The notes beneath the pieces are model-generated. The model did not search any database. It had not been told where the DNA came from and saw only the letters and a program-made list of their open reading frames with translations. Positions 26,134 through 34,564 of a stretch of DNA of 64,000 nt are shown in pieces. The position numbers were made by a program, and so were the translations under genes. The stretch's first letter is position 1. Every line of letters starts with the position of its first letter. This stretch comes from Capnocytophaga stomatis (lineage in GTDB: Bacteria > Bacteroidota > Bacteroidia > Flavobacteriales > Flavobacteriaceae): NCBI RefSeq assembly GCF_002302635.1, contig NZ_CP022387.1, positions 496,001-560,000 on the forward strand, in the 5' to 3' direction.

Positions 26134-27297
26134 TTATTTTCCTGCAAAGCTTTTCACATCATCTTCGGAAATTTCCTTGCCTCCAAGGATTATCAGACGC
26201 TCTACCACATTACGAAGCTCGCGAATATTTCCTGTCCAATCTTGTTTTTGCAACAATTCAATTGCTTTTTTATCAAACTTTTTAGGAGAAATTCCTTGTT
26301 CTTCCGAAATTTTTTCAGAAAAATGACTTATCAAAAGAGGAATATCATCACGCCTTTCATTCAAGGAAGGAACTTTTATCAGAATAACAGCAAGCCGATG
26401 GTACAAATCTTCTCGAAAACGTCCTTCTGAAATTTCCTTTTTCAAATCCTTGTTAGTGGCAGCAATCACACGAACATCTACATTAATATCCTTATCGCTT
26501 CCCACGCGTGAAATCTTATTTTCTTGTAAGGCTCTCAACACTTTAGCTTGTGCGGACAAACTCATATCACCAATTTCATCCAAAAAAATTGTTCCGTTAT
26601 GAGCCGCCTCAAACTTTCCGGCACGGTCTTTAACAGCTGATGTAAATGCTCCTTTTATATGACCAAACAACTCACTTTCAATTAATTCAGAAGGAATTGC
26701 TGCACAATTAACTTCCACCATCGGAGCTCCGGCACGTTCACTTTTTTCGTGTAAAGCGTGTGCCACCAACTCTTTACCCGTTCCGTTTGAGCCAGTTATT
26801 AACACACGCGCCTCCGTAGGAGCTACTTTTTCGATAATCTGGCGAATTTGTTGCAAGGCGTCGCTCTCGCCAATCATTTCGTAATTTTTGTTGATTTTCT
26901 TTTTCAAACGCTTATTTTCAACAACTAATTCCTTCTTATCCAACGCATTACGGACAGTGTTCAACAAACGATTCAAATCCGGTGGCTTTGATATATAATC
27001 ATAAGCTCCTAATTTCATTGTATTTACGGCGGTTTCCAAATCTCCGTGTCCTGAAATCATCACAAACGGAATTTCAGGCTTAATTTTCTTCGTGGAAGTA
27101 AGGACTTCCATTCCATCCAATTTTGGCATTTTTATATCGCACAAAACCAAATCGTAATCTTCCTTTTTGATTTTTTCCAAGCCTTCTGCCCCATCGGGAG
27201 CCTCATCTACTTCGTACTCTTTATTCTCGTCTAATAAAATTTTTTTGAGTACTCTTCGGATAGCCGGTTCATCTTCAATGATTAATATTTTAGGCAT
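26134..27297 (-). CDS. Sigma-54-type response regulator without DNA-binding domain (GAFTSA variant)
   Basis: 387 residues. Receiver domain 1-120 with phospho-acceptor Asp54 (LVLCDIKMP), then an AAA+ sigma-54 activation domain with Walker A GSNGTGKE (169-176) and Walker B GTIFLDEIG (235-243). Two features are odd. The sigma-54-contacting L1 loop reads GAFTSA (216-221) instead of GAFTGA. The protein also ends at DDVKSFAGK with no C-terminal Fis-type helix-turn-helix. It may act from solution, regulate another activator, or have lost sigma-54 activation. No partner histidine kinase is encoded next to it. It lies in the same direction as the second NtrC-like gene, with a thioredoxin gene between. 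Confidence 0.9.
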   Translation of the reverse strand: MPKILIIEDEPAIRRVLKKILLDENKEYEVDEAPDGAEGLEKIKKEDYDLVLCDIKMPKLDGMEVLTSTKKIKPEIPFVMISGHGDLETAVNTMKLGAYDYISKPPDLNRLLNTVRNALDKKELVVENKRLKKKINKNYEMIGESDALQQIRQIIEKVAPTEARVLITGSNGTGKELVAHALHEKSERAGAPMVEVNCAAIPSELIESELFGHIKGAFTSAVKDRAGKFEAAHNGTIFLDEIGDMSLSAQAKVLRALQENKISRVGSDKDINVDVRVIAATNKDLKKEISEGRFREDLYHRLAVILIKVPSLNERRDDIPLLISHFSEKISEEQGISPKKFDKKAIELLQKQDWTGNIRELRNVVERLIILGGKEISEDDVKSFAGK

Positions 27298-27420
27298 ATT
27301 TTCGTATTATCTATTTTTTGCGAAAGATAAAAAATTTTGACTAAATAAGGAATTAAAAAATTATTTTTTCAGTCGTTTTCTAAATTTTTATCCGCTTAAC
27401 TAAATCTTTTTTAAAAGAAA

Positions 27421-27447
27421 AGCCCCGGAACAAATCGTTCAAGGGCT
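27421..27447 (-). terminator. Terminator after the thioredoxin gene
   Basis: The stem AGCCC...GGGCT, extended by GAAC/GTTC pairing, is followed on the minus strand by TTTTCTTTT. Confidence 0.65.
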
Positions 27448-27471
27448 ACCTAATTAACTATGAAAAAGTAT

Positions 27472-28023
27472 TTATTCTTTAAATGTTCCTTTAAAATTAG
27501 CTTGATACTTTTGGAAATCTTCTTGAGATTTGATATTTTTAAAATCATCTTTAGCAAATAATTTCAAAAATATTTCTATTTCAGTTGGCGAAAAATACCC
27601 CCTAAGTGGTTGAAGGAATTCACCTTTCTCATCAAAAAACAGCATTGTTGGGTACGCCTGAATCTGCAAATAACTTGCAAACGGGTGCGATGCATTTCTG
27701 CGTTCAGCTCTGGCAGGGTCATATCCTTTATTTTCAAATTTCTGACCTTTGTAATCTACCACTTCGTTTCCTTCTCCATTGAATTTAACCGCGTAGTAAT
27801 TCTCATTGATGTAATTTACTACATCTTTGTTTTTAAAGGTTTTCTTTTCCAACTGCTGGCAAGGTCCGCACCAAACTGTGTAAACATCCATAAAAATTTT
27901 CTTAGGATTCTTTTTCTGAGCTGCAATAGCTTCATTGAAAGTCATCCATTTTATTTCTTGGGCTGACAATAAGTTTACATTTACCAAAACAAAAGCAGCG
28001 ATTGCAATAATTTTCTTCATCAT
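27472..28023 (-). CDS. Periplasmic thioredoxin-fold protein
   Basis: 183 residues. A signal peptide of about 21 residues ends LLSAQ. The thioredoxin active site is W51-C52-G53-P54-C55, preceded by KKIFMDVYTVW, as in the DUF255/thioredoxin_7 group. A cis-Pro region follows (QAYPTMLFFDEKG). It probably reduces or isomerises disulfides of exported proteins, or serves cytochrome or envelope maturation; the partner is unknown. It is monocistronic with its own terminator. The intact CxxC makes it a redox enzyme rather than a structural relative. Confidence 0.88.
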   Translation of the reverse strand: MMKKIIAIAAFVLVNVNLLSAQEIKWMTFNEAIAAQKKNPKKIFMDVYTVWCGPCQQLEKKTFKNKDVVNYINENYYAVKFNGEGNEVVDYKGQKFENKGYDPARAERRNASHPFASYLQIQAYPTMLFFDEKGEFLQPLRGYFSPTEIEIFLKLFAKDDFKNIKSQEDFQKYQANFKGTFKE

Positions 28024-28095
28024 AATTCTAAAATAGTTAAATAAATTAATATTCTCCCTCCATCAAAAATAATGCCACAATATAAATTTATAAAA

Positions 28096-29460
28096 TTACA
28101 AATCTATATCGTAGGCTTTAAGCTTGTTATAGAGCGTTTTACGAGTTATATTTAATAGTTTTGCGGCTTCTGTTTTGTTATTTTGTGACTCTTTTAAGGC
28201 ACTTATGATTAGTTCCTTTTCATTATCCTTAGTCGAATAAGATATTTTTTCGGCAATGACATTATGTGTTTCCGAAACTATTTCTTCTGGCAAATCATCC
28301 TCTGTAATGTAGTTCCCTTGAGCCAATAACGTAGCTCTTTTTATCACGTTAGAAAGCTCTCGCAAATTTCCGTTCCAAGGGTACAAAAGCATTCTTTGCA
28401 CTGCTTTTTCAGAAAAACCATAGATTTGCTTACGTAATTTTTGATTCGCAACCTCCAGAAAATGAGATGCAAAAATCATCAAATCATCTTTACGCTCTTG
28501 CAAAGACGGCACTTTTATGGAAAATTCATTCAAACGATGGTATAAATCCTCTCGGAATTGCCCTTTTTCGACAGCTGTAAGTAAATCTTCATTGGTTGCC
28601 GCCAAAACTCTTATATCTACCTCAATTTCTTTAGAACTTCCTATCGGTTTTATTCTTCTTTCTTGCAGAGCCCTAAGTAGTTGTATTTGATTCTCGTAGC
28701 TCAAATTTCCCACTTCGTCCAGAAAAATCGTTCCTCCGTTAGCTTCCTCGAAATGTCCTTTTTTGTCGCTAATTGCCCCTGTAAATGAACCTTTTATATG
28801 TCCGAAAAATTCACTTGATGCAATTTCCTTAGGAATAGCTCCGCAATCCACTGCGATGAAAGGTTTGTTGGCTCTTTCACTTTTAAGATGAATTGACTTT
28901 GCGACCACTTCTTTCCCCGTGCCACTTTCTCCCGTGATTAAAACTGACATATCAGTAGGAGCAACCAAACTGATAAATTCATTCAATTTCTTCGACGCAA
29001 GGCTGACACCTTCCACGAAAGAAGTGTCTTTTTCAGGTAATTTCAATTCTTTCTCCTCTCTTACTCTTGGCAAAGAAGGAGTTATGATTTTTGGAGATTT
29101 TGATTTGTCTGCATTTTTGATTACATTCAGTACGTCTTCTTGCTGAAAAGGTTTTGATATATAGTCAAATGCTCCTAATTTCATTGCTTCAACGGCTGTG
29201 GAAACCTCGGCGTAACCCGTCATTACAATCACAGGAATTTCAGGATATGAGGCTTTGATTTCCTTAAGTAAAATGATTCCATCGCCATCGGGAAGACGCA
29301 AATCCGTGAAAACCATTTTTGTAAAAGGACTTATTTTTTTCTTGGCTTCTTCTAAAGTACCGCACTCTTCTACTCTGTATCCGTTTCGTTCCAAAAAACG
29401 AGTTAACATTTTTGCAAACGTAATATCATCCTCTACCAAAAGAATAGGATTCATACTCAT
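28096..29460 (-). CDS. Sigma-54-dependent response regulator (NtrC family)
   Basis: 454 residues from the ATG at 29460 (another ATG follows two codons later); the frame extends upstream, but without conservation. Receiver domain with Asp53 (MVFTDLRLP), AAA+ domain with Walker A GESGTGKE (177-184) and L1 loop GSFTGA (224-229, the tolerated Ala-to-Ser form of GAFTGA), and a C-terminal Fis-type helix-turn-helix (NNKTEAAKLLNITRKTLYNKLKAYDIDL). It is therefore a complete activator, unlike its neighbour at 26134. The cognate kinase and target promoters are not visible nearby. A hairpin lies about 90 bp upstream of the start. Confidence 0.93.
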   Translation of the reverse strand: MSMNPILLVEDDITFAKMLTRFLERNGYRVEECGTLEEAKKKISPFTKMVFTDLRLPDGDGIILLKEIKASYPEIPVIVMTGYAEVSTAVEAMKLGAFDYISKPFQQEDVLNVIKNADKSKSPKIITPSLPRVREEKELKLPEKDTSFVEGVSLASKKLNEFISLVAPTDMSVLITGESGTGKEVVAKSIHLKSERANKPFIAVDCGAIPKEIASSEFFGHIKGSFTGAISDKKGHFEEANGGTIFLDEVGNLSYENQIQLLRALQERRIKPIGSSKEIEVDIRVLAATNEDLLTAVEKGQFREDLYHRLNEFSIKVPSLQERKDDLMIFASHFLEVANQKLRKQIYGFSEKAVQRMLLYPWNGNLRELSNVIKRATLLAQGNYITEDDLPEEIVSETHNVIAEKISYSTKDNEKELIISALKESQNNKTEAAKLLNITRKTLYNKLKAYDIDL

Positions 29461-29550
29461 CAATTTTTTTAATGTGAAAAATTTGCTATAAGTTTTCGAT
29501 TGGAGGCAAATATACAAATTTCAAAATAAAAAGTATGTTAAAACGAAAAA

Positions 29551-29572
29551 GACTTTTTCTCACGAAAAAGTC
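29551..29572 (-). terminator. Hairpin with terminator character upstream of the NtrC-family gene
   Basis: The stem GACTTTTTC / GAAAAAGTC has a four-base loop and A/T-rich flanks. It could end a short transcript from the noncoding region or act in the leader of the regulator gene. Confidence 0.45.
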
Positions 29573-29625
29573 CTTTTTCACAATGCATATAAATACTACT
29601 ACTAACTCCAAATTTATTTATTTTC

Positions 29626-29705
29626 AATCATTTAACTATTCAAAAAAGTAAGTTTTTTTCATAAAATTTTGTCTCAATGACTTTTGAATAGTTTAATAAA
29701 TGATT
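29626..29705. repeat. Long imperfect inverted repeat
   Basis: The left arm (29626-29645, ending ACTATTCAAAA) and right arm (29682-29705, starting TTTTGAATAGT) pair over about 20 bp with a 4-base bulge; the loop is 36 bases. It could be a folded RNA or a remnant of a small mobile element. Confidence 0.55.
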
Positions 29706-29944
29706 TTACCTAAAGTAATTGTTTTTCGATAATCTTTGATTAATGAGTAATCTCATCTAAACAATGTTTCTTATAGCAATTTGTAATTTAGTTTTATAAT
29801 TTTTTGTTGTAACCTATCATTTATCATCTCAAAGTTACGCTCTCATCATAGAAAATAGTGTGCCATTTTGAAGACATCTCAATAAAAACAAACTAAAACA
29901 CTGATAATCAACATAAAATAAAAATATTTATTTATTAAAAAAAA

Positions 29945-30003
29945 TTTACACACTGTGTAATAAAGTGTGTAAAACGATTTTAAATGTATAAACTTTACAC
30001 ACT
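29945..30003. promoter_or_regulatory. Cluster of TTACACA/TGTGTAA half-sites
   Basis: TTACACA at 29946 and 29995, and TGTGTAA at 29954 and 29966. The first pair forms a perfect palindrome around one base, and the outer 10-bp arms TTTACACACT / AGTGTGTAAA are also perfect. The arrangement suggests an operator for a dimeric regulator. Confidence 0.5.
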
Positions 30004-30108
30004 TCAGATATACAATACTCCCTTTCTTGTTCAAATCTATCACGTTTGCTACAAAAAGACATCTTACAAATAAATGGTCTGATATTACCATAATTCAACA
30101 TTAATTCA

Positions 30109-30116
30109 TAATTTTG
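30109..30116 (+). promoter_or_regulatory. TAnnTTTG -7 element for guaA
   Basis: TAATTTTG, 46 bases upstream of the guaA ATG. No clear -33 TTG is present. Confidence 0.6.
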
Positions 30117-30161
30117 CCGATGTTTTTATTCAACTACAATTAACAGACAACCCATAATTCA

Positions 30162-31691
30162 ATGAATAATAGTATTTTAATTTTAGATTTTGGTTCGCAA
30201 TACACACAATTAATTGCACGAAGAGTCAGAGAACTTAATATCTTCTGCGAAATTCATCCTTTTAATCATTTACCTGAAAACTTAGATGAATTTTCAGCTG
30301 TAATTCTTTCAGGTTCACCTTATTCGGTACGAGGAGAAGACACCCTTCATCCTGATTTATCACAAATTAAAGGAAAGAAACCTGTTTTGGCGGTTTGCTA
30401 CGGTGCACAATATTTGGCACATTTTAACGGCGGAAATGTAACTCCTTCAAAAATACGCGAGTACGGGCGTGCCAATTTATCTTTCATTGAAAAGAACGAA
30501 CCTCTTTTTGACGGAATTTCACAAGGAAGCCAAGTTTGGATGAGTCACAGCGACACAATCAAAGAACTTCCTACCGGTGGAATTTGCTTAGCAAGTACTT
30601 CTGACGTAAAAAATGCAGCCTATCGTATTGAAGGCGAGGACACTTACGCAATTCAGTTTCATCCTGAAGTTTCGCATTCCATTGACGGAAAAAAACTCTT
30701 GGAAAATTTTTTAATTAAAATTGCAAAAGTAAAACCTACTTGGACTTCGGATAATTTCGTGGAAATGACTATTCAGTCTTTAAAAGAGCAAGTTGGCAAC
30801 GAAAAAGTTGTTTTAGGACTTTCGGGAGGTGTGGACTCGACTGTGGCTGCCGTTTTACTAAATAAAGCAATTGGAAATCAGCTACATTGCATCTTTGTAA
30901 ATAATGGTTTACTTCGCAAAAATGAATTCCAAAATGTTTTGAAACAATACGAGGGTATGGGATTAAACGTAAAAGGAGTTGATGCTTCGGAGCGTTTTTT
31001 AAATGCCTTAGCCGGAAAATCCGACCCAGAAGAAAAACGAAAAACAATCGGACGAGTATTCATTGAAGTATTTGATGATGAAGCACATAAAATAGAAGAC
31101 GCTAAATGGTTAGGACAAGGAACTATTTATCCTGATGTAATTGAATCACTATCGGTAAAAGGTCCTTCTGCAACCATCAAATCTCACCACAACGTTGGCG
31201 GACTTCCTGATTTTATGAAACTTAAGGTAGTTGAACCTTTACGTATGCTTTTCAAAGATGAAGTTCGTCGTGTGGGAAGAGCTCTTGGCATAGATGATGA
31301 ATTGTTGGGCAGACATCCTTTCCCAGGACCAGGATTGGCAATTCGTATTTTGGGAGATATTACAGCCGAAAAAGTAAGCGTTTTACAAGAAGTTGATGCT
31401 ATATTTATCAACGGACTTAAAGAACACGGATTGTACGACAAAGTATGGCAAGCAGGAGCTATCTTACTACCTATCAACAGTGTAGGAGTAATGGGAGATG
31501 AGCGTACGTACGAAAAAGTAGTTGCTTTACGTGCCGTAGAAAGCGTTGATGGAATGACTGCCGATTGGGTTGATTTGCCATATAAATTCTTACAAAAAAT
31601 CTCGAACGAAATTATAAACAAGGTAAAAGGCGTAAACCGAGTAGTTTACGACATAAGCTCAAAGCCACCAGCCACAATTGAATGGGAATAA
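30162..31691 (+). CDS. guaA: GMP synthase (glutamine-hydrolysing)
   Basis: Makes GMP from XMP, ATP and glutamine, the last step of guanine nucleotide synthesis, in the cytosol. 509 residues, the normal length. N-terminal class I amidotransferase domain with catalytic Cys79 (AVCYGAQYL) and His/Glu in QFHPEVSHS; central ATP-pyrophosphatase with P-loop LSGGVDST; C-terminal dimer domain ending KPPATIEWE. All catalytic residues are in place. It is monocistronic with a promoter and terminator. The guaB partner is not in the window. Confidence 0.97.
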   Translation: MNNSILILDFGSQYTQLIARRVRELNIFCEIHPFNHLPENLDEFSAVILSGSPYSVRGEDTLHPDLSQIKGKKPVLAVCYGAQYLAHFNGGNVTPSKIREYGRANLSFIEKNEPLFDGISQGSQVWMSHSDTIKELPTGGICLASTSDVKNAAYRIEGEDTYAIQFHPEVSHSIDGKKLLENFLIKIAKVKPTWTSDNFVEMTIQSLKEQVGNEKVVLGLSGGVDSTVAAVLLNKAIGNQLHCIFVNNGLLRKNEFQNVLKQYEGMGLNVKGVDASERFLNALAGKSDPEEKRKTIGRVFIEVFDDEAHKIEDAKWLGQGTIYPDVIESLSVKGPSATIKSHHNVGGLPDFMKLKVVEPLRMLFKDEVRRVGRALGIDDELLGRHPFPGPGLAIRILGDITAEKVSVLQEVDAIFINGLKEHGLYDKVWQAGAILLPINSVGVMGDERTYEKVVALRAVESVDGMTADWVDLPYKFLQKISNEIINKVKGVNRVVYDISSKPPATIEWE

Positions 31692-31704
31692 GCAATTTAT
31701 AATT

Positions 31705-31746
31705 AAAAGTGAAGAAAAAGAAACAGTGTTTTTATTCTTCACTTTT
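31705..31746 (+). terminator. Terminator of guaA
   Basis: The 12-bp stem AAAAGTGAAGAA / TTCTTCACTTTT is followed by CTTTTTTC. Confidence 0.75.
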
Positions 31747-31833
31747 CTTTTTTCTTCAAATGAATTTCAACTTCAAAAAACTTAAAAATATGCTATTTTT
31801 TTAGGTTAATATCTTTATTTCTAATTAATATAG

Positions 31834-31841
31834 TATATTTG
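31834..31841 (+). promoter_or_regulatory. TAnnTTTG -7 element for the LysM protein gene
   Basis: TATATTTG, 65 bases upstream of the ATG at 31906. Confidence 0.65.
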
Positions 31842-31905
31842 TGGTTTGGATTACTTAATTTTCCAAATTAAAAATAATACGTAAAAAATTAATTATAAAC
31901 TCTTT

Positions 31906-33831
31906 ATGAAGAATTTATTTATATTAGGATTTATTTTTTCATTCGGGATAGGATTTGCTCAGCAACAAACTCACAATGTGAAAGAAAACGAAAACATTGA
32001 AAGTATTGCAAAAACGTACCGTGTTTCGCCTTCTGACATCATCAAGAAAAATCCGGAACTGAAAAACGGCTTAAAAAAGGATATGGTCATTTACATTCCT
32101 TCCGGAAAAGTAAAATATTACAGCACTCAAAAACCTTTGGGATTCAAATCGCATAAAGTAGAAGCAAAAGAAACTTTTTTCGGTTTGTCACAAAAATATG
32201 GTATTTCAATTGACGACCTAAAACGCTATAACTTTGACCTTTACGGCAGAGGTTTGTTGGAGGGAGAAACTATCTCTATTCCTGTTTTTGAGAAAGCTTC
32301 CGTAATGATTCAGAAAGGAATTCAGGGGCAAAGAAAGTATGTGGTTAAGCCACAGGAAACTCTTTGGAGAATCTCAAAAAATCATAACATAAGCCAAGAT
32401 GAACTTGAAAAAATGAATCCCGGAGTGACTGCTGAAAACCTCCGTGAAGGACAAGAAATTTGGGTTCCTGCGTCAGAAACACACACTCCTTCCCTACCGA
32501 AAAACACTAACAGTCAAGACCTTGTTCTTTACTCTGTTGAAAAAGCGGAAGGTTTTTACAGTTTGGAACGCAAATTCGGAATTTCCGAAGCTGAAATTAT
32601 TAAACTGAATCCTGAACTGAAAGACGGGCTGAAATCCGACTCACAAATTTGGATTCCGAGAGAAAATTTTGAACGATACAAACAAGGGGAAGTCATCGCG
32701 GTGGAAAATCAACTCTTTGAAGATTCTACTCAAAAAATGCTTTCCATTGCATCTGCTGAAAATGTGAAAGAAATTTCATTTATTTTGCCTTTCAGAATTT
32801 CCGATATAGTTGGCGAAACTGACAAAATGGCTACCTTGAAAGGGCGTTTGAGCGACAACAGAGTAACTCCCATTGCTACGGATTTTTATTCGGGAGCGTT
32901 GATTGCCATTGATTCATTGCAAAAAAAGGGATATAAATTCCGTGTAAATGTGTTTGATAGCGAAAAAACAGAAAAAGAAATACAAAGAATGGCTTCAAAT
33001 GAAAACATCCAAAAATCGCAAGTGATTATCGGACCTTTCTCTGCCAGATCTTTCAACGCAATTTCAGCTTCAATTTCAAATCCGAATGTGGCTATTTTGG
33101 CACCGCTCTCCAACAAAAACATCGAACTGAAACCAAATGTTTACCAAACATTGCCTACGGAAAGTGTTCAGCAAAGTAAAATGATACAATTTATCTCGCA
33201 AAAATATGCCAATGCAAACATTTTGATTTTAGCAGATGTAAATAATACTTCCGTTCGTGAGAAATTAGAACAAAGTTTCCCGAATGCCAAAGTAGTTACT
33301 GAAATTACTGTAAATTCGGTTCCGAATGCGTTGGATTATTCTCGCGAAAATGTTGCTATTGTTCAATCTAACGAAATTGGCTTCGTTTCCAATGCAGTAC
33401 GAGTTTTACATAATGTGATGCAGAGCAAAAAGGATAACGTTTCTCCTAAAATTATTTTGATGACAACTGACAGAGGAAGTGTTTATGATTCCAGTAGCCT
33501 ATCTAACAATCAGTTATCTGACTTGCAATTCACATTTCCTACGTTCAACAAATATTCGGACGGGAATGATAGTTTTTCAAAAAGATATTTAAAAACATAC
33601 GGAATTTTACCAAATAAATATGCTGTTCGAGGCTTCGACATTACTATGGATACCATTCTGAGATTGGGAGTTACGGGTAATTTTAACGACTCAAACAATC
33701 AATTGGGCGAAACTTCTTTCCTTGAAAACAAATTTGCATATTTAAGAAATCCTTACCGAGGTGGAGGATATGAAAATCAAGGAGTTTATATCGTTAAATA
33801 CGAAAATATGGAAATTAAAGAAGTTAAATAA
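31906..33831 (+). CDS. Exported LysM repeat protein fused to a type 1 periplasmic binding-protein domain
   Basis: 641 residues. A signal peptide (~1-18, GIGFAQ) is followed by about four LysM-like units (starting near 23, 80, 142 and 200, each with a VKENENIESIAKTYRVS-type helix-strand pattern) that bind peptidoglycan. From ~265 to the end there is a fold like the amino-acid ABC transporter binding proteins (VTPIATDFYSGALIAIDSLQKKGYKFRVNVFDSEKTE, VIIGPFSARSF). This fusion is common in Flavobacteriia. There are no ABC transporter genes nearby, so it more likely anchors or senses something at the cell wall than feeds a transporter. Role unknown. Confidence 0.85.
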   Translation: MKNLFILGFIFSFGIGFAQQQTHNVKENENIESIAKTYRVSPSDIIKKNPELKNGLKKDMVIYIPSGKVKYYSTQKPLGFKSHKVEAKETFFGLSQKYGISIDDLKRYNFDLYGRGLLEGETISIPVFEKASVMIQKGIQGQRKYVVKPQETLWRISKNHNISQDELEKMNPGVTAENLREGQEIWVPASETHTPSLPKNTNSQDLVLYSVEKAEGFYSLERKFGISEAEIIKLNPELKDGLKSDSQIWIPRENFERYKQGEVIAVENQLFEDSTQKMLSIASAENVKEISFILPFRISDIVGETDKMATLKGRLSDNRVTPIATDFYSGALIAIDSLQKKGYKFRVNVFDSEKTEKEIQRMASNENIQKSQVIIGPFSARSFNAISASISNPNVAILAPLSNKNIELKPNVYQTLPTESVQQSKMIQFISQKYANANILILADVNNTSVREKLEQSFPNAKVVTEITVNSVPNALDYSRENVAIVQSNEIGFVSNAVRVLHNVMQSKKDNVSPKIILMTTDRGSVYDSSSLSNNQLSDLQFTFPTFNKYSDGNDSFSKRYLKTYGILPNKYAVRGFDITMDTILRLGVTGNFNDSNNQLGETSFLENKFAYLRNPYRGGGYENQGVYIVKYENMEIKEVK

Positions 33832-33863
33832 GTAAGAAAACTTGTTTTTTCAAAAATAATATC

Positions 33864-33871
33864 TAAATTTG
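33864..33871 (+). promoter_or_regulatory. TAnnTTTG -7 element for rplS
   Basis: TAAATTTG, 78 bases upstream of the rplS ATG. It defines a leader of about 70 bases. Confidence 0.65.
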
Positions 33872-33877
33872 CACCCG

Positions 33878-33948
33878 ATTTGGAGTAACCTCTGGCGAAA
33901 GACGTGATATGTTGCCCAATGTTAACTATATAATATTTTTATTTTTTT
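33878..33948 (+). promoter_or_regulatory. Candidate ribosomal-protein leader of rplS
   Basis: The ~70-nt leader has a non-random, GC-richer first half (GGAGTAACCTCTGGCGAAAG...TGTTGCCCAATG) followed by an AT-rich linker to the ATG. L19 leaders of Flavobacteria have been described as autoregulatory RNA candidates. Position and size fit, but I could not fold or align it. Confidence 0.4.
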
Positions 33949-34296
33949 ATGGAATCTTTATTAAAGTACGTACAGGATAACTTTGTAGCAAAAAAAGATT
34001 TTCCTGAATTTTCAACAGGAGACACTATTACAGTGTATTATGAGATTAAAGAGGGAGACAAAAAACGTACACAGTTTTTTAAAGGAGTTGTAATTCAACG
34101 CAAAGGAAGTGGAGCGACTGAAACATTTACTATCCGAAAAATGTCAGGAACGGTTGGTGTTGAGCGTATCTTCCCTTTCAATATGCCTGCTCTTCAAAAA
34201 ATTGAAGTTAACAAAAGAGGAAAAGTTAGACGTGCAAGAATCTACTATTTCAGAGGGCTTACCGGTAAAAAAGCTCGTATCAAAGAGATTCGATAA
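33949..34296 (+). CDS. rplS: 50S ribosomal protein L19
   Basis: 115 residues, full length, basic. The hallmark regions are FSTGDTITVYYEIKEGDKKRTQFFKGVVIQRKG and the C-terminal VRRARIYYFRGLTGKKARIKE. L19 sits at the 30S-50S interface of the ribosome. It is monocistronic here; the trmD/rimM/rpsP neighbours often seen in other phyla are absent. It is probably controlled through its leader (see the preceding feature) and ends at a hairpin terminator. Confidence 0.97.
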   Translation: MESLLKYVQDNFVAKKDFPEFSTGDTITVYYEIKEGDKKRTQFFKGVVIQRKGSGATETFTIRKMSGTVGVERIFPFNMPALQKIEVNKRGKVRRARIYYFRGLTGKKARIKEIR

Positions 34297-34316
34297 TACA
34301 ATCCGAAATAAAGCAC

Positions 34317-34348
34317 AAAAGAGCGAGATAATCTTGCTCTTTTTTTTA
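34317..34348 (+). terminator. Terminator of rplS
   Basis: The stem AAAAGAGC.AGAT / ATCTTGCTCTTTT is followed by a run of eight T. Confidence 0.85.
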
Positions 34349-34483
34349 TTTAAAATTTCTATTTTGCCAATTTCCTGAATATTAAAATAGTAAATTGGCA
34401 CGAAAGAGAGATTTCACATATCAATTCTTCAATCAGAAATTTCAAAATCATTTTACTTCCCACAATTTTTAAGATTTTTTACT

Positions 34484-34491
34484 TATATTTG
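34484..34491 (+). promoter_or_regulatory. TAnnTTTG -7 element for the fusion nuclease gene
   Basis: TATATTTG, with a second match TATTTTTG at 34496-34503, 62-81 bases upstream of the TTG start. Confidence 0.55.
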
Positions 34492-34564
34492 CACGTATTT
34501 TTGCGGTTGAACATCTAATTTATGCGTTCTACCCTATAATTCTCAGAAAAATCTTCACAAATTT

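Larger units (their letters stand above)
29461..30161. other. 700-bp noncoding region with structured repeats
   Basis: No credible gene (a 70-codon frame at 29879-30091 is low-complexity). It contains a hairpin at 29551-29572 (GACTTTTTC / GAAAAAGTC), a long imperfect inverted repeat at 29626-29705, a cluster of TTACACA/TGTGTAA half-sites at 29946-30001, and the guaA promoter. A small RNA could be encoded here. Confidence 0.6.

Noticed and set aside
29879-30091. A 70-codon minus-strand frame in the noncoding region before guaA
   Set aside because: Low-complexity, aromatic-rich translation of AT-rich DNA; it overlaps the palindromic half-sites and lacks a promoter.
34109-34378. An 89-codon frame overlapping rplS and its terminator
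   Set aside because: Out-of-frame shadow of the L19 gene that reads through the terminator hairpin.
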